DNA of 64,000 nucleotides from Pseudomonas paraeruginosa PA7 (GTDB taxonomy: Bacteria; Pseudomonadota; Gammaproteobacteria; Pseudomonadales; Pseudomonadaceae): positions 6,068,501-6,132,500 of the forward strand of contig NC_009656.1 of NCBI RefSeq assembly GCF_000017205.1, read 5' to 3'. The position numbers and the translations under genes were made by a program. Positions 45,906 through 53,250 of this stretch are shown here, piece after piece. Below the pieces are notes generated by a model. It ran no database searches. It was not told the origin of the DNA and worked only from the letters and a program-made list of their open reading frames with translations. How positions within the stretch are numbered: the stretch's first letter is position 1; each line of letters begins with the position of its first letter.

Positions 45906-46745
45906 ATGCCTTGCCAGCCTGCCTGCCCGGTATCCGCGGATACCTGGGCGCCTTCCGCCGTTCCCGACGATTACCGCTACGCCGACCTGCACCTGCCGCA
46001 GCGGGTCGGCCAGGCCTCCCTTGCCGCCGAATGTGCCTTGGCGATCAGCTACAACGGCCTGAACCAGGCGGTGATGATGGCCTCGCCCGAGGATATCGAG
46101 GATTTCGTCCGCGGTTTCAGCCTCAGCAGCGGCTTCGTGGAGTCCATCGACGACATCTATGAAATCCGCGTCAGCGGCCAGGGCGACTCCCTCCAAGCCG
46201 AGGTCGAGATCAGCAGCCGCGCGTTCTGGCATCTCAAGCGCCAACGCCGCCAGCTGGCCGGAACCTCCGGCTGCGGCCTGTGCGGCGTGGAAGCCCTGGA
46301 ACAGGCCTTGCCGCAGCTGCCGGCGCGGACGCCGCGGGCGCTACCGCCGGCAGCCCACCTCGCCGGGCTGCGCCAGCGCATCGAACAGGCCCAGCGACTG
46401 GCGCGCAACAGCGGCGCGCTGCACGCCGCGCTGTACTTCGACGGCCATGGCGACCTGCGCCTGTGCCGCGAGGACATCGGCCGGCACAACGCACTCGACA
46501 AGCTGATCGGCGCCCTGCACCACCAGGGCCTGGACGCCGCCAGCGGCTTCGCGGTGGTCACCAGCCGCTGCAGCCTGGAACTCATCCACAAGGCCGTGCG
46601 TGCCGGGATCGGCACGCTGGTCAGTCTCTCGGCGCCCACCGGCCTTACCGTGCAATGGGCGCGGCGCCATCACCTGAACCTGGTCCACCAGCCCCACCAT
46701 AGCGCCCCGCGGGTCTACAGCCCGGCGCCGGCCGTCACCGAGTGA
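45906..46745 (+). CDS. fdhD: Formate dehydrogenase accessory sulfurtransferase
   Basis: 279 residues. The sulfur-carrying cysteines are C123 and C126 in SGCGLCG; REDIGRHNALDK is another signature. FdhD passes sulfur to the molybdenum cofactor of formate dehydrogenases. It is 7 bp upstream of a molybdoenzyme gene, its likely client. Confidence 0.94.
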   Translation: MPCQPACPVSADTWAPSAVPDDYRYADLHLPQRVGQASLAAECALAISYNGLNQAVMMASPEDIEDFVRGFSLSSGFVESIDDIYEIRVSGQGDSLQAEVEISSRAFWHLKRQRRQLAGTSGCGLCGVEALEQALPQLPARTPRALPPAAHLAGLRQRIEQAQRLARNSGALHAALYFDGHGDLRLCREDIGRHNALDKLIGALHHQGLDAASGFAVVTSRCSLELIHKAVRAGIGTLVSLSAPTGLTVQWARRHHLNLVHQPHHSAPRVYSPAPAVTE

Positions 46746-46752
46746 GCCCGTC

Positions 46753-49074
46753 ATGAGCCTGCAACCCCTCCAACCCCGCTACAAGCCCTACGCCGGTGCC
46801 GCCGCCGGCTGGGGCGCGCTGCGCAGCGTGGCGCACTTCTGGCTGGACAGCAAACAGCCGTTCAAGAACCTCCGCGCCCTGCTCAAGACCAACCAGAACG
46901 GCGGCTTCGACTGCCCCGGCTGCGCCTGGGGCGACTCGCCGGAAGACGGCCGGGTGAAGTTCTGCGAGAACGGCGCCAAGGCGGTCAACTGGGAGGCCAC
47001 CAAGCGCCGGGTGGACGCGGCGTTCTTCGCCCGCTACAGCGTCAGCGCCCTGCGCGAACAGAGCGACTACTGGCTGGAGTACCAGGGCCGCCTCACCGGT
47101 CCGATGCGCTACGACCCGGCCAGCGATCACTACCAACCGATCACCTGGGACGCCGCCTTCACCCTGGTCGCCGAACACCTGAACCGCCTGGAAAGCCCCG
47201 ATCAGGCCGAGTTCTACACCTCCGGGCGGGCCAGCAACGAAGCGGCCTACCTCTACCAGCTGTTCGTCCGCGCCTTCGGCAGCAACAACTTCCCCGACTG
47301 TTCGAACATGTGCCACGAGGCCAGCGGGGTGGCCCTGGGCCGTAGCATCGGGGTCGGCAAGGGCACCGTGACCTTCGACGACTTCGAGCACGCCGACGCG
47401 ATCTTCATCCTCGGCCAGAACCCCGGCACCAACCACCCGCGCATGCTCGAGCCGCTGCGCGAGGCGGTGAAGCGTGGCGCCCAGGTGGTCTGTTTCAACC
47501 CGCTCAAGGAGCGCGGCCTGGAGCGCTTCCAGCATCCGCAGAATGCGCTGGAGATGCTGACCAACGGCTCCTCGCCGCTGAACACCGCGTTCTTCCGCCC
47601 GGCCTTGGGCGGCGACATGGCGGCGATCCGCGGGATCGCCAAGTTTCTCCTCGCCTGGGAACGCGAAGCCCAGGCCGAGGGTGGCGAGGCGGTGTTCGAC
47701 CACGCCTTCATCGCCGAACACACCGATGGCGTCGAGGCCTACCTGGCCGAGCTGGATGCCACGCCCTGGGAGCACCTGGAGCGCCAGTCCGGCCTCAGCC
47801 TGGAGGAAATCGAGCAGGCCGCGCGGATGTACCGCCGGGCGCAGAGGGTGATCGTCTGCTGGGCGATGGGCATCACCCAGCACCATCACTCGGTGGCGAT
47901 CATCCAGGAAATCGTCAACCTGCAGCTTCTGCGCGGCAACCTCGGCCGCCCCGGCGCGGGACTCTGCCCGGTACGCGGCCACAGCAACGTGCAGGGTGAC
48001 CGCACCATGGGTATCAACGAGCGGCCGCCGGCGGCGCTGCTCGACGCGCTGGAGCGACGCTTCGGCTTCAAGGTGCCGCGCCACCACGGGCATAACGCCG
48101 TCGAGGCGATCGCCGCGATGCTCGCCGGCAAGGCGAAGGTCTTCATCGGCCTGGGCGGCAATTTCGCCCAGGCCACCCCGGACAGCCCGCGTACCCACGC
48201 GGCCCTGGCCTCCTGCGAACTGACCGTGCACATCAGCACCAAGCTCAACCGCAGCCACCTGACCACCGGGCGCGACGCGCTGATCCTGCCCTGCCTGGGG
48301 CGTACCGACATCGACCGCCAGGTCGAAGGCCCGCAGGCGGTCACGGTGGAAGACTCGTTCAGCATGATCCACGCGTCCTACGGACAACTGGAGCCCCTGT
48401 CGCAGCAGATGCGCTCGGAACCGGCGATCATCGCCGGCATCGCCAAGGCGACCCTGGGCAACCATCCGGTGGACTGGGACGCGTTGATCGCCAACTACGA
48501 GCGCATCCGCGAGCTGATCGCCGACACCATCCCCGGTTTCGCCGACTTCAATCGCCGCGTCCGGCATCCCGGCGGCTTCTACCTGGGCAACGCCGCTGGC
48601 GAGCGACGCTGGAACACCGCCAGCGGCAAGGCCAACTTCGTCGCCAATCCGCTGCCGCGGGACCTGCTGCCGGCGCAAGTGCGCGACAGCGGTCGCGAAC
48701 CCGACCTGATCCTGCAGACGCTGCGCTCCCACGACCAGTACAACACCACCATCTACGGCCTGGACGATCGCTATCGCGGGGTAAAGGGCCAGCGCGAGGT
48801 GGTGTTCGCCAACGAGGCGGATATCCGCCGCCTGGGCTACCAGCCCGGCGACAAGATCGACCTGGTCTCGCTGTGGAGCGACGGCGTCGAGCGCCGGGTA
48901 CGCCGCTTCACCCTGCTCGCTTTCGACATCCCGGCCGGCCAGGCAGCCGCCTACTACCCGGAAACCAATCCCCTGGTGCCGCTGGAAAGCGTCGGCGTCG
49001 GCAGCCATACGCCGACTTCGAAGTTCATCGCGGTACGCCTGGAAAAGGCCACGGGCGACGGGCGCATTATCTGA
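46753..49074 (+). CDS. FdhF/YdeP family molybdopterin oxidoreductase
   Basis: 773 residues, DMSO-reductase/formate dehydrogenase superfamily. Near the N-terminus C54 and C57 (CPGCAW) with C71 only partly match a four-Cys [4Fe-4S] motif. C187 in CSNMCHEAS occupies the position of the Mo-ligating Sec/Cys of formate dehydrogenase. Cofactor segments LGQNPGTNHPRM and RGHSNVQGDRTMG follow. The substrate is uncertain: E. coli YdeP relatives are linked to acid resistance. The preceding fdhD gene supports a sulfurated Mo cofactor. Confidence 0.88.
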   Translation: MSLQPLQPRYKPYAGAAAGWGALRSVAHFWLDSKQPFKNLRALLKTNQNGGFDCPGCAWGDSPEDGRVKFCENGAKAVNWEATKRRVDAAFFARYSVSALREQSDYWLEYQGRLTGPMRYDPASDHYQPITWDAAFTLVAEHLNRLESPDQAEFYTSGRASNEAAYLYQLFVRAFGSNNFPDCSNMCHEASGVALGRSIGVGKGTVTFDDFEHADAIFILGQNPGTNHPRMLEPLREAVKRGAQVVCFNPLKERGLERFQHPQNALEMLTNGSSPLNTAFFRPALGGDMAAIRGIAKFLLAWEREAQAEGGEAVFDHAFIAEHTDGVEAYLAELDATPWEHLERQSGLSLEEIEQAARMYRRAQRVIVCWAMGITQHHHSVAIIQEIVNLQLLRGNLGRPGAGLCPVRGHSNVQGDRTMGINERPPAALLDALERRFGFKVPRHHGHNAVEAIAAMLAGKAKVFIGLGGNFAQATPDSPRTHAALASCELTVHISTKLNRSHLTTGRDALILPCLGRTDIDRQVEGPQAVTVEDSFSMIHASYGQLEPLSQQMRSEPAIIAGIAKATLGNHPVDWDALIANYERIRELIADTIPGFADFNRRVRHPGGFYLGNAAGERRWNTASGKANFVANPLPRDLLPAQVRDSGREPDLILQTLRSHDQYNTTIYGLDDRYRGVKGQREVVFANEADIRRLGYQPGDKIDLVSLWSDGVERRVRRFTLLAFDIPAGQAAAYYPETNPLVPLESVGVGSHTPTSKFIAVRLEKATGDGRII

Positions 49075-49086
49075 AGCCCACGAAAA

Positions 49087-49118
49087 ACGCCGCCTCCTGC
49101 AAGAGGAGGCGGCGTCTT
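49087..49118 (+). terminator. Terminator of the fdhD-molybdoenzyme unit
   Basis: ACGCCGCCTCCT (49087-49098) pairs perfectly with 49104-49115 around GCAAG, followed by CTT; 12 bp after the stop. Confidence 0.75.
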
Positions 49119-49383
49119 AAGGAAAAAGTCGATGAAAGGCCTTGAAGGCAGGTCGCTCGTCGGCGTTAGAATGGCCAGCATCCCGCCAGCAAAAATACCG
49201 ATTTCGGCCCTGAAATCGCGTTTCGCATTCGGTCTACGACCGCCGCCACTGAAGAAAGTTCCCCATAAAAAACAAGCACTTGGAATATTTCGAATTTGCT
49301 CTACCAATCGTCGGCTGGTGCTTGTCAGCGATGGGGGCCAACCCCAGCATCGCAGCCGTCATCCCCACAGAGAGAAACTCTCT
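49119..49383 (+). promoter_or_regulatory. Structured leader of the first glycine-zipper gene
   Basis: Two hairpins occur. One, GCGATG/CATCGC (49328-49353) with inner GGGG/CCCC, has a 2-nt bulge. The second, AGAGAG-AAA-CTCTCT (49369-49383), ends at the base before the ATG and holds the only Shine-Dalgarno-like sequence. The promoter was not identified. Confidence 0.45.
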
Positions 49384-49899
49384 ATGAAGTATTCCTCGAT
49401 ACTCCTGTTGTCCCTGAGTCTGGTCGGTGGCACCGCCTTCGCAGGCGACGACACCCGCGCGGCCATCGGCGGCGCCTTGGGCGGGGTGTTGGGTTCGGTC
49501 GTCGGCGATGCGGTCGGCGGCAGCACCGGCGCCGCGATCGGTAGCGGCATCGGTGGCGCTGCGGGCGGCGCGGTCGGCGCCGGACGCGGCAACAAGACCG
49601 AAGCGGCGATCGGCGGCGGCCTCGGCGCCGCGGGCGGCAACGTCATCGGCCGGCAGATCGGCGGCAGCACCGGCGGCCTGATCGGCGCAGCCCTGGGCGG
49701 CGCCGGTGGCGGCGCGCTGGGCAACCATTATGGCGACGGCAACCGCCGCTACGACGACGATGACGACTACCGCGACCGTCGCTACTACCGCCGCGCCGGC
49801 TATCGCGACGGCTACTACCGCCACGACAACGGCCATCACTATGGCCAGTACAAGAAGTGGAAGCGCCACAAGCATCATCGTCGCTACTACGACGACTGA
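49384..49899 (+). CDS. Exported glycine-zipper protein with basic/His-Tyr tail
   Basis: 171 residues. Signal peptide 1-20 (ending GTAFA), then two glycine-zipper repeats, each with the core GGSTG (about 25-65 and 70-110). The last 60 residues are rich in Asp, Arg, Tyr and His. Glycine zippers pack membrane helices, so an envelope location is likely. Function unknown. The next gene is a paralogue without the His/Tyr tail. Confidence 0.8.
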   Translation: MKYSSILLLSLSLVGGTAFAGDDTRAAIGGALGGVLGSVVGDAVGGSTGAAIGSGIGGAAGGAVGAGRGNKTEAAIGGGLGAAGGNVIGRQIGGSTGGLIGAALGGAGGGALGNHYGDGNRRYDDDDDYRDRRYYRRAGYRDGYYRHDNGHHYGQYKKWKRHKHHRRYYDD

Positions 49900-49921
49900 T
49901 CCTCGCCGCTCCATCCAGCAC

Positions 49922-49949
49922 AAAGGCCGGGCCACCAGGTCCGGCCTTT
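49922..49949 (+). terminator. Terminator between the two glycine-zipper genes
   Basis: AAAGGCCGG (49922-49930) and CCGGCCTTT (49941-49949) pair around a 10-nt loop. The T run is short. Confidence 0.6.
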
Positions 49950-49997
49950 GTGCGAACGACCGTATTTCATTCCCGATTGATCGATGAGGCACGCACG

Positions 49998-50405
49998 ATG
50001 CGTAAATCTCTCCTGGTAATCGCGCTCGCCCTGCTGAGCGCACAAACCGCGCTTGCCGGCGACTCCACCAAGACCGCCGTCGGCGGCGGCGTGGGCGGCG
50101 CCCTGGGCAACGTGGTCGGTGGCGCCATCGGTGGCAGCACCGGCGCGGCGATTGGCGCCGGCCTGGGCGGCGCCGCAGGCGGTGCGATGACCGCCAAGGA
50201 CGGACGCAAGACCGAGGCCGCCCTCGGCGGTGGCCTGGGCGCAGCTGGTGGTTCGGTGATCGGCGACAAGCTCGGCGGCAGCACCGGCTCGGCGATCGGC
50301 GCCGGCCTGGGCGGCGCGGCGGGCGGGGCGGTCGGCAACAACCTGGGCAAGGACAACGACGACGGTCATCGCGGAAAGAAACACCGCAAGCACAAGCATC
50401 GTTGA
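49998..50405 (+). CDS. Exported glycine-zipper protein, second paralogue
   Basis: 135 residues. Signal peptide 1-20 (ending QTALA), two glycine-zipper repeats with the shared core GGSTG-AIGAGLGGAAGGA, and a short basic tail (KKHRKHKHR). GAGG precedes the ATG. Paralogous to the gene at 49384. Function unknown. Confidence 0.8.
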   Translation: MRKSLLVIALALLSAQTALAGDSTKTAVGGGVGGALGNVVGGAIGGSTGAAIGAGLGGAAGGAMTAKDGRKTEAALGGGLGAAGGSVIGDKLGGSTGSAIGAGLGGAAGGAVGNNLGKDNDDGHRGKKHRKHKHR

Positions 50406-50429
50406 TCCCGGCGTTCGCCGGACGCCGAA

Positions 50430-50459
50430 GAAAAAGCCTCGCGACTGCGAGGCTTTTTC
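50430..50459. terminator. Bidirectional terminator, originally shared with rsmF
   Basis: A 13-bp perfect stem (GAAAAAGCCTCGC with 50447-50459) around GACT. Removing the IS and one TAC copy would place it about 14 bp from the rsmF stop, so it would have served both genes. Confidence 0.85.
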
Positions 50460-50467
50460 GTTTCTAC

Positions 50468-50495
50468 TGTCCCGTCCTGAATAAGGTTTACACCT
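50468..50495 (+). repeat. Left inverted repeat of the IS3-family element
   Basis: Starts TGTCCCGTCCTGAATAAGG and continues into TTTACACCT. It matches the complement of 51763-51790 at all but four positions. Confidence 0.9.
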
Positions 50496-50521
50496 CCCAT
50501 GCCGATTTTCCGGAGAGCTAG

Positions 50522-50920
50522 ATGGAGCAAGGTGTAAAGCGCACACAGCGAGATTACTCACTGTCTTTTAAATTGGCCGTCGTTGATCAGATCGAAAAAG
50601 GCGAACTGACCTACAAGCAGGCCCAGGTGCGGTATGGCATCCAGGGCCGGTCGACGGTTCTGGTATGGTTGCGCAAGCATGGTCGGCAGGATTGGAGCCA
50701 AGGGGCGTCGATTCGAGCCGAGAGGAGTTGCGCGATGTCTGACCCCAAAACGCTCACTCCAGAGCAGCGGATCAAGGAGCTTGAGCAGCAGCTTGAGTTG
50801 ATGAGCCAGAAGGCTCAGTTCTTCGAGACCGTCGTTGATGTCCTGAAAAATGATTACGGTGTATCGGTCGTAAAAAAGCGATCCGGCAAGTCCTCTCGCA
50901 AGGTCAAGTCGCAGGACTGA
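50522..50920 (+). CDS. IS3-family OrfA
   Basis: 132 residues. An N-terminal helix-turn-helix (YKQAQVRYGIQGRSTVLVWL) binds the inverted repeats; the helix ELEQQLELMSQKAQFFE near residues 84-100 is the leucine-zipper-like dimerisation region. GGAGAG lies 4 nt before ATG. An AAAAAAG heptamer at 50872-50878 near the 3' end is a -1 frameshift site: slippage continues without a stop into orfB and makes a fusion of about 406 residues. Confidence 0.93.
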   Translation: MEQGVKRTQRDYSLSFKLAVVDQIEKGELTYKQAQVRYGIQGRSTVLVWLRKHGRQDWSQGASIRAERSCAMSDPKTLTPEQRIKELEQQLELMSQKAQFFETVVDVLKNDYGVSVVKKRSGKSSRKVKSQD

Positions 50921-50949
50921 GCATTGCTAGGGCTTGTCAGTTTCTTGGC

Positions 50950-51741
50950 ATGAGCCGACAGGCTTACTACAAGCGCAATCGAGCTGCTGATAGCAAAGCA
51001 CGCCAGGCAGATCGGGTTGTCGAATTTGTTCAACAAGTCCGGATGCGTCAGCCACGACTAGGCACGCGAAAGCTGCACTATCTGCTGCATTGCCAACCTG
51101 ATAGGCAGCTCCAAGTTGGCCGAGACCGACTATTTCAGGTCCTGGGAGAGCGCCGTTTGCTGGTGTTGCCCAAGCGGGCGTATCACAAGACAACACAAAG
51201 CTTTCATCGCTTCTACCGCCATCCGAACCTACTCAAGCCAGGCCCGAGCCAGGTTGTCCCGTCAGGACCGGAGCACGTTTGGGTGGCGGACATTACTTAC
51301 TTGCCAGCCAGTAGTGGCCCGCTGTACCTAAGCCTGGTAACGGATGCGTATTCCAGAAAAATTGTTGGCCACCATGTGCATGAAAGCCTGCATGCCGAGT
51401 CAGTTGCACAAGCCTTTAGGCAGGCCCTACGCAAACGGCAGCGTCGCCAGTCACTGGTCCATCACTCGGATCGCGGTATTCAATATTGCTCGGCACTGTA
51501 TCAGTCACTGCATGCACGGCATGGCGTCCAGTGCTCGATGACTGACGGATATGACTGCTACCAGAACGCGCTAGCTGAGCGCATCAACGGAATCCTCAAA
51601 ACAGAGCTGCTGCTGAGTAGCCCTGAAAATCTGGAGCAGGCAAGGAAGATGGTTGCTGAAGCCGTGCAGATCTACAACACAGAGCGGCCTCACATGGCCC
51701 TGAAAAACAAAACGCCCGAGACGGTACATCGGGCGTTTTGA
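50950..51741 (+). CDS. IS3-family OrfB transposase (rve/DDE domain)
   Basis: 263 residues from ATG 50950; the frame is open back to 50878, where -1 slippage joins OrfA, so the active enzyme is probably OrfAB. The DDE triad is visible: D in VWVADITYLP, D in HHSDRGIQYCS and E in NALAERINGILKTELL. HTH_21-like N-terminus begins MSRQAYYKRN. It is intact, so the element is potentially active. The last codons form a terminator hairpin. Confidence 0.94.
   Translation: MSRQAYYKRNRAADSKARQADRVVEFVQQVRMRQPRLGTRKLHYLLHCQPDRQLQVGRDRLFQVLGERRLLVLPKRAYHKTTQSFHRFYRHPNLLKPGPSQVVPSGPEHVWVADITYLPASSGPLYLSLVTDAYSRKIVGHHVHESLHAESVAQAFRQALRKRQRRQSLVHHSDRGIQYCSALYQSLHARHGVQCSMTDGYDCYQNALAERINGILKTELLLSSPENLEQARKMVAEAVQIYNTERPHMALKNKTPETVHRAF
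51708..51740. terminator. Terminator hairpin inside the 3' end of the transposase gene
   Basis: CAAAACGCCCGA (51708-51719) pairs perfectly with 51729-51740 around 9 nt. On the plus strand TTTTG closes the arm; on the minus strand the arm runs into TTTTGTTTTT, so it should stop transcription entering from rsmF. Confidence 0.7.
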
Positions 51742-51762
51742 GGCATATCGGCCTACCTGAGC

Positions 51763-51790
51763 AGGTGTAAACCTATTTCAGGACTAGACA
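51763..51790 (-). repeat. Right inverted repeat of the IS3-family element
   Basis: Reads TGTCTAGTCCTGAAATAGG on the complement and continues into TTTACACCT. The element ends 9 bp before the rsmF stop codon. Confidence 0.9.
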
Positions 51791-51799
51791 TACCGTTCG

Positions 51800-52021
51800 T
51801 CAGCCTTTCGGCGGCGGCGACGCCTTCAGTTCGTCGCGAACGATCAGGACGCCTCGCGGCGCCTCGATCCCGACCCGAGCCTGATTACCGATGATGTCGG
51901 TGACCAGGATCCGGATACCGCCTTCGCGCAATTGCCGAATCAGTTCCTCCGCCGGGTAGTCGGCCTTGAGGGACAGGGTGATGCCTTCGCCTTCTCGGCG
52001 GGAGAGTATCAGGAAACCCAT
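51800..52021 (-). CDS. rsmF: CsrA-family RNA-binding regulator RsmF (RsmN)
   Basis: 73 residues. It opens MGFLILSRREGEGITLSLK and keeps the RNA-contacting R62 (RGVLIVRDEL) but carries an inserted helix around residues 22-34 between beta strands, the special topology of RsmF/RsmN. It binds GGA-containing mRNAs in the Gac/Rsm network. The IS3 element lies 9 bp beyond its stop and cuts it off from its native terminator. The longer upstream frame is discarded because the CsrA fold starts at this ATG. Confidence 0.93.
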   Translation of the reverse strand: MGFLILSRREGEGITLSLKADYPAEELIRQLREGGIRILVTDIIGNQARVGIEAPRGVLIVRDELKASPPPKG

Positions 52022-52245
52022 GTTCCGCGTCCTTGCCAGTCGTAGCAGGGGCAAACCGGCCCCTTTGGTGAATGAAATGGTGTGGAGGGATGGTCACAGA
52101 ACATTGTCCCAGCGTCGAGACTGCAAACGTTCAATCAGAAATGTCCCATCCCCAGCTTCCCTATCGCCTCCCCACGCTGCCTGGATTGTCGCACCGGGCC
52201 CGCTTTGCTAGCGTGCCCGATATCAATCCAGCCAGAGATTTCCAC

Positions 52246-52803
52246 ATGCGCCCGTCGTTCGCCAGCTGGGGCCTGCTAGCCGCCCTGCTCCTGCCCGGCC
52301 CGCTGCTCCAGGCCCAGCCGCTGTCCCCGGCCCTGCAGCAATTGCTCAGCCTGAGCAGCCAGCGTTTGCAACTAGCCGATCAGGTAGCCCTGAGCAAGGC
52401 GCAGTCGGGCAAGGCGGTGCAGGACAGCCCGCGCGAGGAGCAGCAGCTGCAGATGCTCGCCGGTCAGGCCGCTGGCCATGGGGTCGACGCGGAGCAGGTG
52501 CGCCTGCTGTTCGCCGCGCAGATCGAGGCGAACAAGCTGGTCCAGTATCGCCTGCTCAGCCGGCCGCTGCCCGGGGCGGGCCAGGTGATCGACCTGGAGC
52601 CCATCCGCGAGCGCCTCAACCAGCTCAACCTGGAACTGTTGCAGGGCTATGCGCCGGCGCTCGCCGAACTGCGCGGCGACGATTGCCGGCCGCGACTCGA
52701 CCAGGCGCTGCAGCGGCAGATTCGCGAAGACCGCCTGGACGACCTGCACGCCATCGCCCTGTCACGGGCGGCGGGCGACATCTGTCACTGGGCCTCGCCC
52801 TGA
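52246..52803 (+). CDS. aroQ: Periplasmic chorismate mutase (AroQ gamma type)
   Basis: 185 residues. Signal peptide 1-23 (ending LLQAQ), then an all-helical secreted AroQ domain with [20 protein letters not shown], matching active-site Arg/Lys patterns, and a Cys pair near the C-terminus (DDCRPRLD and DICHW). It converts chorismate to prephenate in the periplasm, known in P. aeruginosa alongside cyclohexadienyl dehydratase. Its 3' end overlaps the converging thioesterase gene by 19 bp. Confidence 0.9.
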   Translation: MRPSFASWGLLAALLLPGPLLQAQPLSPALQQLLSLSSQRLQLADQVALSKAQSGKAVQDSPREEQQLQMLAGQAAGHGVDAEQVRLLFAAQIEANKLVQYRLLSRPLPGAGQVIDLEPIRERLNQLNLELLQGYAPALAELRGDDCRPRLDQALQRQIREDRLDDLHAIALSRAAGDICHWASP

Positions 52804-53228
52804 AGCACGGCCAGCGCTTCCCGTAGCCGCAGGGGGATGGCCTGCGGGCGACTGCCGTGGCGTTCGACGAAGACGTGGACGAAACGCCCGGCCGCGCGGG
52901 CCTCCCGCTCCCCTTCGAGAAACAGTGCCAGTTCGTAGTGCACGGAACTGTTGCCCAGCCGCGCCACCCGCAGGCCCATCTCGATGCGCTGGGGAAAGGC
53001 CACCGGGGCGAAGTAGTCGCAACTGGAGCTGACCACCAGGCCGATCACCTCGCCGCCATGGATATCCAGGCCGCCGCGCTCGATCAGGTAGGTATTCACC
53101 GCCGTATCGAAGAAGGCGTAGTAGGTCACATTGTTCACGTGGCCGTAGATGTCGTTGTCGTGCCAGCGCGTGGTGATCGGCTGGAAGTGGCGGTACTGCT
53201 CGCGCAGCGGTCGCCCGGGAGTCGTCAT
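52785..53228 (-). CDS. Hotdog-fold acyl-CoA thioesterase (4HBT family)
   Basis: 147 residues. [20 protein letters not shown] carries the catalytic Asp of 4-hydroxybenzoyl-CoA-type thioesterases. GAGGA lies 6 nt before ATG 53228. It is the last gene of a run with an alcohol dehydrogenase, an acyl-CoA dehydrogenase and a 3-hydroxyacyl-CoA dehydrogenase, so it may release the end product of that pathway. Confidence 0.88.
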   Translation of the reverse strand: MTTPGRPLREQYRHFQPITTRWHDNDIYGHVNNVTYYAFFDTAVNTYLIERGGLDIHGGEVIGLVVSSSCDYFAPVAFPQRIEMGLRVARLGNSSVHYELALFLEGEREARAAGRFVHVFVERHGSRPQAIPLRLREALAVLQGEAQ

Positions 53229-53250
53229 GCCCATTCCTCGCTGAAGGGGC

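Larger units (their letters stand above)
50468..51790 (+). mobile_element. IS3-family insertion sequence, 1323 bp, with 3-bp target duplication
   Basis: The ends are imperfect inverted repeats of about 28 bp (50468-50495 and 51763-51790), beginning TGTC and sharing GTCCTGAA and AGGTTTACACCT. TAC occurs on both sides (50465-50467 and 51791-51793) as the target duplication. Inside are orfA and a -1 frame orfB joined by an A6G slip site, with a DDE transposase. Base composition is visibly less GC-rich than the flanks. I cannot name the ISfinder entry. Confidence 0.95.

Noticed and set aside
46735..49008. 757-codon open frame on the minus strand opposite the molybdoenzyme gene
   Set aside because: It mirrors the codon bias of the real plus-strand gene, which has clear family motifs; the antisense product has low-complexity composition.
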